Made by a program: the position numbers and the translations under genes
The notes under the pieces: generated by a model
What the model saw: only the letters and a program-made list of their open reading frames with translations
Database searches by the model: none
What the model was told of the DNA's origin: nothing
In this document: one piece after another, positions 53,630 to 62,262 of the stretch
Layout of the letters: each line of letters starts with the position of its first letter
Position numbering within the stretch: the stretch's first letter is position 1
Origin: JACDER01 sp963717765
GTDB lineage: Bacteria; Actinomycetota; Thermoleophilia; Gaiellales; Gaiellaceae
DNA: 64,000 nucleotides
Assembly (NCBI GenBank): GCA_963717765.1
Contig: CAVQWX010000003.1
Location: forward strand, 1 to 64,000
Direction: 5' to 3'

Positions 53630-55366
53630 GTGTTCGACGCCTTTCGCCTCGCCTTCGCTCAACGCGGCATCATCGAAGTGCTCCTCCTGTCGCTGAGCGC
53701 GGGGCTCGTCGGAAGCTTCGTGGTGCTGCGCGGGCTCTCGTTCTTCACGCACGCGGTCGGGACGGCCACCTTCCCTGGCCTCGTGCTCGCCGACGGCCTC
53801 GGCTTCAACCCGCTGGTCGGCGCACTGGCCGCAGCGCTCGTCTTCACAGCGGGTGTCGAGCGGACCTCTCGCCGCAGGCTCGTCGGCTACGACAGCCTGA
53901 CGGCCCTCGTCCTCGCAGGCGCACTCGCGCTCGGGGTCATCCTCGCGAGCGACGTCTTCTATTCCGGCTCGAACATCGAGACGCTGCTCTTCGGCAGCCT
54001 GCTCGTGATCGGCGACCAAGACCTGCTCTTTGCGGGAATCGCCGCTGCGGCGACGCTCGTGCTGGTCGCGCTCCTCGGCCGACGCTGGGTGGCGGCCGGC
54101 TTCGACGCGGAGTACGCCCGCGCGGTTGGCATGCGCTCGTGGCTCCCCGATGCTGCCCTCTTGGTCCTCATCGCGCTCAGCGCCACCGTCTCTGTCGCCG
54201 CCGTCGGCTCGCTCCTCGTGACGGCGTTGTTCGTGGTCCCGCCGGCGACGGTCCGACTGCTCACGCGTCGCGTGCTCCCGCTGCAGGTCGGCTCCGTCGC
54301 GCTCGTCGCGGTGGAAGGCGTAATCGGGATCTGGTTATCGGTGGAGTGGAACGTGCCGCCGGGTGCCGCGATCGCGGTCCTTGCCGGCTCCTGCTTTGCG
54401 CTCGCAGCCGCATGGCGGATGCTCCCGCGCAGATATTCGGCCGTCGCGGCGCTGGGGGCCGTCGCGATCGTGCTTGCAGGATGCGCCAGCAGCAGCCGAT
54501 CAAGTGGGAAGCTCGAAGCCGTTGCGACCACCACGCAGATCGCCGATTGGGCACGCCGCGTCGGAGGGCCGACCGTCGAAGTCCATCAGATCCTCCAGCC
54601 GAACACCGACCCGCACGACTACGAGCCGAGACCGGGCGACGTACAGGCGGCCGCGGGCGCCGAGGTCGTGTTCGAAAACGGCGACGAGCTCGACGCCTGG
54701 ATGTCGAAGGTCGTCTCCGAGGCGGGAGGAAGCCCGACCGTGGACGTCCTCGGGGACCGTGTGCCAATCAAGCTGCCCGGAGAGACGAGCGGCCCCGAAG
54801 CTTCGCGCAACGACCCCCACTGGTGGCACGACCCGCGTAATGCGATCGCGGCCGTGCATGACATTGGGGAAGCCCTCGCGCGCGCCGATCGCGCACACGC
54901 GGCGGCCTACCGCCGCCGCTCGGCTCGATATTCATCCTTACTCAACGCGCTCGACCAGCAGATCCACGATTGCATGCGGCGGGTGCCCTCTTCCGAGCGC
55001 AAGCTCGTAACCGACCACGACGCTTTTGGCTATTTCGCACACCGGTACGGGCTGGAGGTCGTCGGCGCGGTTATCCCATCGCAGACGACCCAGGCGCAAC
55101 CGTCCGCCGGTGACATCGCGCGGTTGATCGACGTGATCAGGCGGGACCACGTGAACGCGGTCTTCCCCGAGAGCTCGATCAACGCAAAGCTCGCCGAGAC
55201 GATCGCACGGGAGACGGGCGCGAGCTCGGGCTACACCCTCTACGGCGACACCCTCGGACCGCCGGGGTCCGCCGGCGAGAGCTACCTCGGGATGGAGGCC
55301 GCGAACGCGAATGCCATCGCCGCCGGGCTGACGGGAGGGCGGTTGAAGTGCCATCTCTCCTCCTAG
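53630..55366 (+). CDS. Zinc ABC transporter permease (ZnuB-like) fused to substrate-binding lipoprotein (ZnuA-like)
   Basis: 578 residues from GTG 53630. Residues 1-262 are an ABC-3 permease (EVLLLSLSAGLVGSFVVLRG, SFFTHAVGTATFPGLVLADG, SLLVTALFVVPPATVRLLTR). Residues 264-285 look like a lipoprotein signal: MLPRRYSAVAALGAVAIVLA then GC. Residues 290-578 are a metal-binding SBP: NTDPHDYEPRPGD, DPHWWHDPRNAIAAVHDIGE, KLVTDHDAFGYFAHRYGLEV, VFPESSINAKLAETIARETG, giving the His/His/His/Glu ligands. No stop separates the halves. Met264 (54419) could also start a separate binding protein. Confidence 0.88.
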   Translation: MFDAFRLAFAQRGIIEVLLLSLSAGLVGSFVVLRGLSFFTHAVGTATFPGLVLADGLGFNPLVGALAAALVFTAGVERTSRRRLVGYDSLTALVLAGALALGVILASDVFYSGSNIETLLFGSLLVIGDQDLLFAGIAAAATLVLVALLGRRWVAAGFDAEYARAVGMRSWLPDAALLVLIALSATVSVAAVGSLLVTALFVVPPATVRLLTRRVLPLQVGSVALVAVEGVIGIWLSVEWNVPPGAAIAVLAGSCFALAAAWRMLPRRYSAVAALGAVAIVLAGCASSSRSSGKLEAVATTTQIADWARRVGGPTVEVHQILQPNTDPHDYEPRPGDVQAAAGAEVVFENGDELDAWMSKVVSEAGGSPTVDVLGDRVPIKLPGETSGPEASRNDPHWWHDPRNAIAAVHDIGEALARADRAHAAAYRRRSARYSSLLNALDQQIHDCMRRVPSSERKLVTDHDAFGYFAHRYGLEVVGAVIPSQTTQAQPSAGDIARLIDVIRRDHVNAVFPESSINAKLAETIARETGASSGYTLYGDTLGPPGSAGESYLGMEAANANAIAAGLTGGRLKCHLSS

Positions 55367-56082
55367 ACGTCCACGACGCCGCAACCGGATACGGCCGGAC
55401 GCCCGTCTTCAGCGGCGTTACTTTCGATCTGCAGCAGGGCGAGCGGCTTGCCATTCTCGGGCCGAACGGCGGCGGCAAGACCACGCTCTTCCGCCTCCTG
55501 CTCGGAGAGCTTCCGCTCCTAGCCGGCCGCGTCTCGACGCATCGCGCGTTCGCGTACGTGCCCCAAACCGAGCGATCGCGTCTCGACTATCCCGTGAGCG
55601 CGCTGGACGTCGCACTCATGGGAACTCTGTCGCGAGGCTCCTGGTGGCGCCCGCCAAGCCGGCGCGAGCGTGAGCTCGCGCGCTCGGCGCTCGCCCGCGT
55701 CGGTCTTGCAGACCTCGCCGACGCCCAGTTCGGCGACCTCTCAGGTGGACAGCGCCAGCGTGTCCTAGTCGCGCGGGGGCTCGTGCAGGACGCTCCGATC
55801 CTTCTCCTCGACGAGCCGTTCATGGGCGTCGACCGCTTGAGCGAACAGCTTCTGGAGGCGTTGCTGCGCGAACTCGCGGCGGAAGGTCGCGGGATCGTCG
55901 CGGCTACGCACGACCTCGAGCAGGCCCGGGCCTGGGATCGCGTCCTCTGCCTCAATCGTCGCATGGTCGCCTTCGGCCGCCCGGCCGACGTGCTCACTCC
56001 TGCGGTGCTCGCCGAGACGTACGGAGGCGAGCTGGTGCTGGTCGGCGAGGGGACCGCGGTACTTCCTCCCCACCACCACTGA
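55348..56082 (+). CDS. Zinc/manganese ABC transporter ATP-binding protein (ZnuC-like)
   Basis: 244 residues from GTG 55348, overlapping the fusion gene by 19 bases. Walker A RLAILGPNGGGKTTLFRLLL, signature DLSGGQRQRVLVARGLVQ, Walker B APILLLDEPFMGVDRLS, H-loop GIVAATHDLEQA. The C terminus ends PPHHH, a possible metal-binding tail. Serves both ABC-3 permeases. Confidence 0.92.
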   Translation: MPSLLLDVHDAATGYGRTPVFSGVTFDLQQGERLAILGPNGGGKTTLFRLLLGELPLLAGRVSTHRAFAYVPQTERSRLDYPVSALDVALMGTLSRGSWWRPPSRRERELARSALARVGLADLADAQFGDLSGGQRQRVLVARGLVQDAPILLLDEPFMGVDRLSEQLLEALLRELAAEGRGIVAATHDLEQARAWDRVLCLNRRMVAFGRPADVLTPAVLAETYGGELVLVGEGTAVLPPHHH

Positions 56083-56954
56083 TGCACGCGCTGATCGAGC
56101 CCTGGCAGCACGGCTTTATGCAGCGCGCGCTGCTCGAGCTCATCCTGGTCGGCGTGCTCAGCGGCGTCCTCGGGTGCTGGATCGTCTTCTACGAGCTCTC
56201 CTACAGCACCGAGTCGCTCGCCCACGCGCTCTTCCCGGGCGTCGTCGCGGCGGCCCTCCTTGGCCTGCCCATCCTTGGCGGGGCGGCCGGAGGGCTGGCA
56301 CTGGCCTCCGTCGCGATCGCGATGGCGGGAACGATCCCGACGGTGGGCAGGGACACGGCGGTGGCGATCGTTATCACCACGCTCTTCGGGGTCGGGGTGC
56401 TGCTCGCTCTAGCTCCTTCTTCGCCGCCGGGGATTCAGGGCTTGCTCTTCGGCGATCCGCTCGCGGTCTCGACGACAGACCTGGTCGTGACGGGGACGGT
56501 TTGCGCACTCTGCCTCGGCGCGTTGTTCGCGCTCGACCGCCCGCTGCTCGTGGTCGGGTTCGACCGCGGCAGCGCACGGGCGCTGGGCGTCCGGCCGTTT
56601 CCCGTCGAGCTGGCGCTGATCGTGCTTGTCGCAGCGGCGATCCTGGTGGCGGTGCAGGCGCTCGGCAACCTACTCGTCGTTGCCATCCTGATCGGACCTG
56701 CCGCGACCGCAAGGCTCCTCACCCGCCGGCTTCGAGCGATGATGATGGCAGGCGGAGCCATCGCGGTCAGCGGGTCGGTGGGCGGGCTCTATCTCTCCTA
56801 CTACGGCGGCCTTGCCGCAGGCGCTTCCATCGCCGCCGTCCTCGTGGGCGCGTACCTCGTCGCATTCAGCGCTCGCGCCATCCTCACACGCTCGAGGTCG
56901 CGAATTGATCCGCAGCAAACTCTCGAGGCATCCGAGCTGGACGTTCGGGCTTAG
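56082..56954 (+). CDS. Zinc/manganese ABC transporter permease (second ABC-3 subunit)
   Basis: 290 residues. ATG shares a base with the ATPase stop. ABC-3 motifs YELSYSTESLAHALFPGVVA, GLLFGDPLAVSTTDLVV, GFDRGSARALGVRPFPVELA, AILIGPAATARLLTRRLRAM. With the fused permease it probably makes a heterodimer around the single ATPase. Confidence 0.92.
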   Translation: MHALIEPWQHGFMQRALLELILVGVLSGVLGCWIVFYELSYSTESLAHALFPGVVAAALLGLPILGGAAGGLALASVAIAMAGTIPTVGRDTAVAIVITTLFGVGVLLALAPSSPPGIQGLLFGDPLAVSTTDLVVTGTVCALCLGALFALDRPLLVVGFDRGSARALGVRPFPVELALIVLVAAAILVAVQALGNLLVVAILIGPAATARLLTRRLRAMMMAGGAIAVSGSVGGLYLSYYGGLAAGASIAAVLVGAYLVAFSARAILTRSRSRIDPQQTLEASELDVRA

Positions 56955-57429
56955 GCGGGCTTGAGGACGACAGTGGCGGCGTCGAAGAGGCCTCCCCCGA
57001 GGTGAGCGGCGAGCGTGGCCGGGGCGGGCGAGGCCGTGACGGTCAGCGGTGTTCCCTTTTGGCGTTCACCAGCCGCTGAAGCGAGAGGGTGGTTGCGGCC
57101 GGAGTGGGGTCGGGGCGGATGAGCTGAATCGTGTCCGTATCGGTCACGGTGAACGTGACGCTGCGGTTCACGTTCGCGATCCGGTAGCCGCCGGGCCAGG
57201 CACGGACGCTCTTGACCTCGACCCTGAGCGTCGCGCTCGACGCGTCCTCGGCGAGCGTCGTGGAGACGACCTTGCACTTCCCGCGGTTGTCGTTCGTGTT
57301 CGGGCTCTTGCTGACGTCGTTGCGTCCCCATACCGGGGTTCCGTTCGAGCGCGACGCGGACTCGAGCGGAATCAGTGGGCCCTCGCGGGCGACCGGACGA
57401 TCGAGGGCGGCTGAGCGCGTCGAACGACC
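56951..57429 (-). pseudogene. Remnant of a secreted or beta-rich protein
   Basis: A frame without any start codon runs from about 57429 to 57043: NGTPVWGRNDVSKSPNTNDN, VEVKSVRAWPGGYRIANVNR, SVTFTVTDTDTIQLIRPDPT. It looks protein-like and beta-rich. A second frame then gives KGTPLTVTASPAPATLAAHL to a stop at 56951. Together they suggest a decayed extracellular protein with lost start and one frameshift. No family recognised; low confidence. Confidence 0.35.
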
Positions 57430-58596
57430 CTAAATCCGTTCTAGCGCCTCCACTAGCCGGTTGACCTCCTCGGCTGTGTTGTAGTGGACGATGCCTGCGC
57501 GGACCGCGCCCTCCGGCTCCAGGTCGAGCCTTCGCATGACCTCCACCGCGTAGTAGTTCCCGTGCCAGACGGCGATGTTCTCCTCGCCCAGCCGCTCGGC
57601 GACTTCACGCGCCCCTCGGCCCTGTACGTTGAAGGCGAAGGTCGTCACGCGGCCTTCCAGCGTGCGCGGCCCGTACAGCTCGACCTTCTCCGGCAGGCCG
57701 GTGAGGAAGCGCTCGCCGAGCTCGTTCTCATGCGACTGGATGGCCTCCCAGCCGATCGAGCTCATGTAGTCGACTGCCGCGACGTATCCGGCGAGCAGCT
57801 CGTGCGGAAGCGTCCCGGTCTCGAAGCGATGCCCGGGCGGCTCCTCCGGCGCGGGCCGCACCTTGTACGGACGCCAGCGCTCGAGTAGCTCGCGCCGCGC
57901 GAAGGCCGTCCCGAGATGCGGCCCGTAGAACTTGTAGGGCGAGCAGATGAGGACGTCGGCGCCGTACGCGGCCACGTCGATCGGGCCGTGCGGCGCGTAA
58001 TGAACGGCGTCCGCCCAGGCGAGCGCACCCACCGAATGCGCGAGCTCGGCGACGCGCGGGACGTCGACCAGCGTCCCGACCGCGTTCGACGCGACCGGGA
58101 AGGCGACCACCTTCGTCCGCTCGGACAGCTGCCGCTCGAGGTCGTCCAGGTCGAGCTTGCACTCGTCGTCCATGTCCACGAAGCCGATCTCGATCCCGAG
58201 GTCGTGCTCGAGCTCGAGCCACGGCGAGACGTTCGCGTCGTGGTCGAGGCGCGTCACGAGCACCTGGTCGCCGCGCGAGAGCTCGCGCCCGGCGGTGCGC
58301 GTCAGCGCGAAGTTGAGCGTCGTCATGTTGGCGCCGAAGATCGTCTCCTCCGGCGTGCAGCCGAGGAAGTCGGCCGCCGTCAGCCGCGCCTGCGTGATCA
58401 GAGCCTCCGTCGCGCGGCTTGTCCCGTACGGGCCGCCGACGTTCGCGTTCGACTCGCGCAGGTAGCGCGCGATCGCGTCGATCACCTCGTCCGGCACCTG
58501 CGTCCCGCCGGGGCCGTCGAAGAAGGCGAGCGGCGAGTCGAGCGCCGAGAAACGGCGGCGTACCGCGTCGATGTCGAGGCGGGCTTCGACCGTCAC
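57430..58596 (-). CDS. Cysteine desulfurase-like class V aminotransferase
   Basis: 388 residues from GTG 58596 with AAGGAG six bases upstream. RRRFSALDSPLAFFDGPGGT, GTSRATEALITQARLTAADF, ADAVHYAPHGPIDVAAYGAD, then PLP Lys in ICSPYKFYGPHLGTAFARRE. This is the cysteine-desulfurase-like subfamily of class V PLP enzymes; the usual active Cys loop of SufS is not clear. The start overlaps the OsmC stop (GTGA), suggesting coupling with thiol-peroxide metabolism. Confidence 0.87.
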   Translation of the reverse strand: MTVEARLDIDAVRRRFSALDSPLAFFDGPGGTQVPDEVIDAIARYLRESNANVGGPYGTSRATEALITQARLTAADFLGCTPEETIFGANMTTLNFALTRTAGRELSRGDQVLVTRLDHDANVSPWLELEHDLGIEIGFVDMDDECKLDLDDLERQLSERTKVVAFPVASNAVGTLVDVPRVAELAHSVGALAWADAVHYAPHGPIDVAAYGADVLICSPYKFYGPHLGTAFARRELLERWRPYKVRPAPEEPPGHRFETGTLPHELLAGYVAAVDYMSSIGWEAIQSHENELGERFLTGLPEKVELYGPRTLEGRVTTFAFNVQGRGAREVAERLGEENIAVWHGNYYAVEVMRRLDLEPEGAVRAGIVHYNTAEEVNRLVEALERI

Positions 58597-59000
58597 GAGA
58601 TCTCCTTTCCGTTCACGACCCATGAGTATCGCGGGTGCGGGCTCAGCGAGTTGCCGATGAAGCAGCCGCGCTCGGCCCGCGTGAGCAGCGGACGGAGCTT
58701 GCCGTCCTCGGGCTCCGGCGTCAGCTCGACGTCGAGCCGGCACTGGATGTCGACGAACGCGTTGCGCGCGTCGTCCCGTCGCGCGACCACGCCGGTCGCC
58801 GTCGCCGAAGCCTGAACCTCGATCTCGTCCTTCCGCGCGAACCAGGTCAGCGAGTTGACGCCGCAGCGCGCGACGGCTGCCAGCAGCAGGTGCTCGGGCG
58901 TCCAGCCGGCGTCCGCATGGAGCTCGTCCCCCTCCGCCGTGATGACGCCGGAGCGTTCCAGAGCGACCGCGTAGTGCTTCGGCTTCACCCGGATCGGCAT
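58593..59000 (-). CDS. OsmC-family peroxiredoxin-like protein
   Basis: 135 residues from ATG 59000. The two redox Cys are in AAVARCGVNSLTWFARKDEI and RAERGCFIGNSLSPHPRYSW. Central strand VDIQCRLDVELTPEPEDGKL. Reduces organic hydroperoxides or acts as a thiol-dependent OsmC/YhfA-like protein. 23 bases from the divergent reductase. Confidence 0.88.
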   Translation of the reverse strand: MPIRVKPKHYAVALERSGVITAEGDELHADAGWTPEHLLLAAVARCGVNSLTWFARKDEIEVQASATATGVVARRDDARNAFVDIQCRLDVELTPEPEDGKLRPLLTRAERGCFIGNSLSPHPRYSWVVNGKEIS

Positions 59001-59023
59001 CGCCAAACCGTATCTTTGCGTCC

Positions 59024-60058
59024 GTGCTCGCCGTTCTCGGCGCGACCGGATACACGGGAGGGCTCGTCTGCGACGAAGCGCGCGCGCTCGGGATCCCGCT
59101 CCGGCTCGTCGGCCGCCGACGCGAGGCGCTCGAGGCAATGGCGCGCGGAGAGGAGATCCGCGTCGCGGATGCCCGCGACGAGGAGTCGCTCGTCAGCGCG
59201 TTCGAGGGCGCGATCGTGGTCGCGTCGTGCGCGGGGCCGTTCCTGCAGCTCGGCCATGCGCCGGTCGCGGCGGCGATCCACGCCGGCGCGCACTACCTGG
59301 ACACGAGCGGTGAGCAAGCCTACGCGCGCATCGTGTACGAGCAGTACGGGCCGGAGGCCGAGCGGCGCGGGGTGGTGCTGCTCACGTCGTTCGGGTTCGA
59401 GTACGTCCCCGGCGACTTGGCGGCGCGGCTCGCCGCCGACGGCCTCGAGCCGCTCCACGAGATCGCGGTCGCCTGCTCCGTCTCCGGCACGAAGTCGAGT
59501 CGCGGCACGCGCCGCTCGATGGCGCAGATCATGCGCCAGCCCCTTGTCGCCTGGAGCGGCGGGCAGCTCGTCCCCTCCCGCTTCGCCGCCACGTCGCGCA
59601 AGGTGACGTTCCCGTTCGGCGAGCGCGAGGTGGTCGAGTGGAGCGGGACCGAGCCGCTGTCCGTGCCGAGACACACGGAAGTCCAAGAGGTGCGCTCGTA
59701 CGTCAGAGCTCCCCGGGTGGCCGTTCGGCTCGCGCCGGCCGCGGGAATCGTCGCCCCGCTCTTCCGCCTGAGCGCCGCGGCGGGTCGCAAGGATCCGGAC
59801 GAGGCGAGGCGGCAGGAAGCCACGTTCACGGTTGTCGCGGAAGCGCGCGGCGCGCAGGGCACGCGACGCACGACCTTGACGGGAACCGATGTCTACCGGC
59901 TCACCGGGCTGCTGATCGCACGCGGTGCCGAGGCGCTCATGGCCGGAGAGGAGCGCGGGGCGGGCGCCCTCGCTCCCGCCGAGGCTTTCGACGCCCGCCG
60001 CCTCGTCGCACGGCTCGCGCCGCTGCTCGTTCCGGGCGACGTCCGGGAGTGGACCTAG
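59024..60058 (+). CDS. Saccharopine-dehydrogenase-like NADP-binding oxidoreductase
   Basis: 344 residues from GTG 59024. Rossmann start LAVLGATGYTGGLVCDEARA, then VGRRREALEAMARGEEIRVA, GPFLQLGHAPVAAAIHAGAH and YLDTSGEQAYARIVY. This subfamily includes trans-acting enoyl reductases of mycobacterial lipid synthesis. Substrate unknown. Confidence 0.85.
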   Translation: MLAVLGATGYTGGLVCDEARALGIPLRLVGRRREALEAMARGEEIRVADARDEESLVSAFEGAIVVASCAGPFLQLGHAPVAAAIHAGAHYLDTSGEQAYARIVYEQYGPEAERRGVVLLTSFGFEYVPGDLAARLAADGLEPLHEIAVACSVSGTKSSRGTRRSMAQIMRQPLVAWSGGQLVPSRFAATSRKVTFPFGEREVVEWSGTEPLSVPRHTEVQEVRSYVRAPRVAVRLAPAAGIVAPLFRLSAAAGRKDPDEARRQEATFTVVAEARGAQGTRRTTLTGTDVYRLTGLLIARGAEALMAGEERGAGALAPAEAFDARRLVARLAPLLVPGDVREWT

Positions 60059-60090
60059 GCTTCGGACCCGTGCGGTGGGGGCGGAAGCCG

Positions 60091-60246
60091 ATGACCGAGG
60101 CGGAGTGCTACGAGCGCTGCTACGGCGGGCCACGCCACATCGTGGTGATCAAGAGGCGTCCGCGGCTGGTCAGCAGGCTGTCGGGCGAGCAGATCCGCCG
60201 GCTGTTCGAGGGGCGGCTCGACCGGCGGGACCGGGAAGCCGCATAG
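60091..60246 (+). CDS. Small protein, 51 residues
   Basis: From ATG 60091 (GTG 60070 in frame): TEAECYERCYGGPRHIVVIK, RRPRLVSRLSGEQIRRLFEG. The CxxxC and basic helix could bind nucleic acid or metal. Codon use is like its neighbours. Follows the reductase by 32 bases. No known family. Confidence 0.5.
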   Translation: MTEAECYERCYGGPRHIVVIKRRPRLVSRLSGEQIRRLFEGRLDRRDREAA

Positions 60247-60345
60247 TGCGGAAGACATGCATCCGACTCCGCCGGCGCACCCCAACCGTGCCGAAGCTGC
60301 GGCTCGGCCCGCGTCCGCGCCTGCGCTGCGGCCCCATCGCTCGCG

Positions 60346-60864
60346 GTGAGCGCCACGGGCGGTGCCAGTGACGTCCCGGACGTCCTCGCTCCCGGCCTGA
60401 AGGCGATCTTCTGCGGAATCAACCCGGGTCGCGTCTCGGCCGCGGCCCGCGCGCACTTCGCCAATCCGCGCAACGACTTCTGGCGGCTGCTGCGCGACGC
60501 CGGGTTCACGCCGCGCCTCATGACGCCCGAGGAGCAGTTCGATCTCCCCCGCTACGGGTACGGGCTCACGAATGCGGCCTACCGGACGACGCCGGGATCC
60601 GGCGACCTCCGCCGCGGCGACTTCGCCGGCTCGGCCGAGCGCCTGGAAGGCATCGCCCGCGAGCTCGAGCCGGGCGTGATCGCCTTCGTCGGCAAGGAGG
60701 CCTACCGCGGCGCCTTCAACGAGCGCCGAGAGCTCGGCCCGCAAAAACGGAAGCTCGGCGAGACACGCCTGTACGTCCTTCCCTCCACGTCGCCCGCGAA
60801 CGCCGCCGTTCCGTACGCCGAGCGGCTGCGCTGGTTCCGGCGGCTGGCGCGACTCCTCGGCTGA
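60346..60864 (+). CDS. mug: Mismatch-specific uracil-DNA glycosylase (MUG/TDG family)
   Basis: 172 residues from GTG 60346. The catalytic motif GINPG is in KAIFCGINPGRVSAAARAHF, followed by NPRNDFWRLLRDAGFTPRLM, GYGLTNAAYRTTPGSGDLRR, AFVGKEAYRGAFN and the minor-groove loop STSPANAAV. Removes U or T from G mismatches. Cytoplasmic base-excision repair. Confidence 0.9.
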   Translation: MSATGGASDVPDVLAPGLKAIFCGINPGRVSAAARAHFANPRNDFWRLLRDAGFTPRLMTPEEQFDLPRYGYGLTNAAYRTTPGSGDLRRGDFAGSAERLEGIARELEPGVIAFVGKEAYRGAFNERRELGPQKRKLGETRLYVLPSTSPANAAVPYAERLRWFRRLARLLG

Positions 60865-60884
60865 CGAGCCTTTACGCTCGCACC

Positions 60885-60938
60885 GTGGCCAGATCCATCG
60901 GCGAGTCGAACGAGGCGTTCCGCGCGCTCCTTGGCTGA
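60885..60938 (+). CDS. 17-codon ORF upstream of and overlapping the NUDIX gene
   Basis: GTG 60885 to TGA 60936-60938 encodes VARSIGESNEAFRALLG. Its stop overlaps the TTG start (60931) of the NUDIX gene, the layout of a leader peptide or an eroded gene end used for translational coupling. Very weak evidence on its own. Confidence 0.2.
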   Translation: MARSIGESNEAFRALLG

Positions 60939-61407
60939 CCGCGTCCCCTACGATCGGATCGCGGCGCGCGCGATCATCTTCGACCCGGACGAGCGGATCC
61001 TGCTCGTGCATTTCCTCCAGCCGCACACGCTTGCGGGCTGGTGGGCAACTCCCGGCGGGGCGCTCGACGAGGGCGAGACGCACGAGGAGGGACTGCGCCG
61101 CGAGCTGCTCGAGGAAGCCGGGATCGAAGCGCCGATCGGCCCCTGCGTGTGGACGCGCGTGCACGCGTTCGACTGGGGCCCGCATTTCATCCGCCAGATC
61201 GAGCGCTACTACGTCGTACGCGTGGAGTCCGACAAGGTGGCGCCGCAGCTCGATCTGGCCGCGGAGGACATCGCCGAGATCAGGTGGTGGACGCTCGCCG
61301 AGCTCGAGGCTTCCGACGAGAACTTCGCACCGCGCCGGCTCCCGCCGCTCATCCGCGACCTGCTCGAGCACGGGCCTCCGGCAGAGCCGTTCGACGTCGG
61401 CGTCTAG
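60931..61407 (+). CDS. NUDIX hydrolase
   Basis: 158 residues from TTG 60931. The Nudix box G-x5-E-x7-R-E-x2-E-E-x-G is GGALDEGETHEEGLRRELLE followed by EAG. Other parts are ARAIIFDPDERILLVHFLQP and ERYYVVRVESDKVAPQ. Hydrolyses a nucleoside-diphosphate derivative, target not predictable. 3' end overlaps the opposite hydrolase by four bases. Confidence 0.9.
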   Translation: MADRVPYDRIAARAIIFDPDERILLVHFLQPHTLAGWWATPGGALDEGETHEEGLRRELLEEAGIEAPIGPCVWTRVHAFDWGPHFIRQIERYYVVRVESDKVAPQLDLAAEDIAEIRWWTLAELEASDENFAPRRLPPLIRDLLEHGPPAEPFDVGV

Positions 61408-62195
61408 CCGAGGAAGCGCTCGACGATCCGGCGGACCTCGCCCGGCTGCTCGAGCCAGGGGAAGTGACCGATGCCGGGCATCTCCACGAGCTGTGCGCGT
61501 GGGATCAGGGCGGCCGTCCGCTCGGACACATATGCCGGGAACGGATCGTCCTCGCCGTGGACGAAGAGCGCCGGAAGGCCGAGCTCCGGCAAAGCGGCGG
61601 CCAGCGTCCCGGCCTCGAAGTGCTGGTGGATCGACACGAAGGTCTGCGTGTTGCACTCGGCGCCGCTCTCCCAGTCGGGCATCTCCGGCACGTTGCTCGG
61701 GTCGGGAAAGTAGCCCGGCCAGAGCAGGGCGAGGCGCTCGCGACCTTCGAGCGTTTCCGCCCGCTCGACGTCCTCGGTGGGGAGTCGGCTGCGTAGCTCC
61801 TTGTTGAACTCCTCCAGGCCGTCGACGTAGGCGCCGAGCGCGTTGATGCAGATCAGCCCGCGCACGCGGTCGGGATGCGCGACCGCGAGGTGGAGCCCGA
61901 GGTGCCCGCCCCAGGAGTGGCCGATGGCCCATACGCGCTCGAGGCCGAGGTGGTTCAGCGCGGCGAGGGCGTCGTCGACATGCGACTCGACGGTGTAAGG
62001 CGGGCCTGACATCGAGGGCGGCGTACCGCGCTGCGTGTACCGGATCGTCTCGAAGAGGCCATCCAGCTCCTCGGCTAGCGGCTCCGTGTAGTCCGAGAGG
62101 CCCGGGCCGCCGTGCAGCAGGAGCGCGGGCTCGCCCGTGCCTCCACGGTGGCCTTTGAGCATGCCGCCGCCGGCCCGCACCTCGAACGTCTCCAT
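61404..62195 (-). CDS. Alpha/beta hydrolase, proline-iminopeptidase-like
   Basis: 263 residues from ATG 62195. Oxyanion hole PALLLHGGPGLSDYTEPLAE (HGGPG of the S33 family), IRYTQRGTPPSMSGPPYTVE, nucleophile GHSWGG in VWAIGHSWGGHLGLHLAVAH, acid FVHGEDDPFPAYVSE, His GIGHFPWLEQPGEV. Triad complete. Cytoplasmic aminopeptidase or esterase. Confidence 0.9.
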   Translation of the reverse strand: METFEVRAGGGMLKGHRGGTGEPALLLHGGPGLSDYTEPLAEELDGLFETIRYTQRGTPPSMSGPPYTVESHVDDALAALNHLGLERVWAIGHSWGGHLGLHLAVAHPDRVRGLICINALGAYVDGLEEFNKELRSRLPTEDVERAETLEGRERLALLWPGYFPDPSNVPEMPDWESGAECNTQTFVSIHQHFEAGTLAAALPELGLPALFVHGEDDPFPAYVSERTAALIPRAQLVEMPGIGHFPWLEQPGEVRRIVERFLG

Positions 62196-62200
62196 CTGTC

Positions 62201-62229
62201 GAAGCCTAAGCCGGTGCGGGCGCTCACAC
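62201..62229 (+). repeat. 29-bp direct repeat, left copy
   Basis: GAAGCCTAAGCCGGTGCGGG followed by CGCTCACAC. 27 of 29 bases match 63481-63509. The two copies lie 1280 bp apart and bracket the serine-hydrolase-fold lipoprotein gene. Confidence 0.8.
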
Positions 62230-62262
62230 GCGCGGAGGGCGCGAAGGAGTAGGGTCGCGGAC

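Noticed and set aside
53587..54019. Longer Fur-like protein beginning at 54019
   Set aside because: The extra 144 residues are antisense to the permease gene and highly charged; GTG 53587 sits next to the operator and gives normal Fur length.
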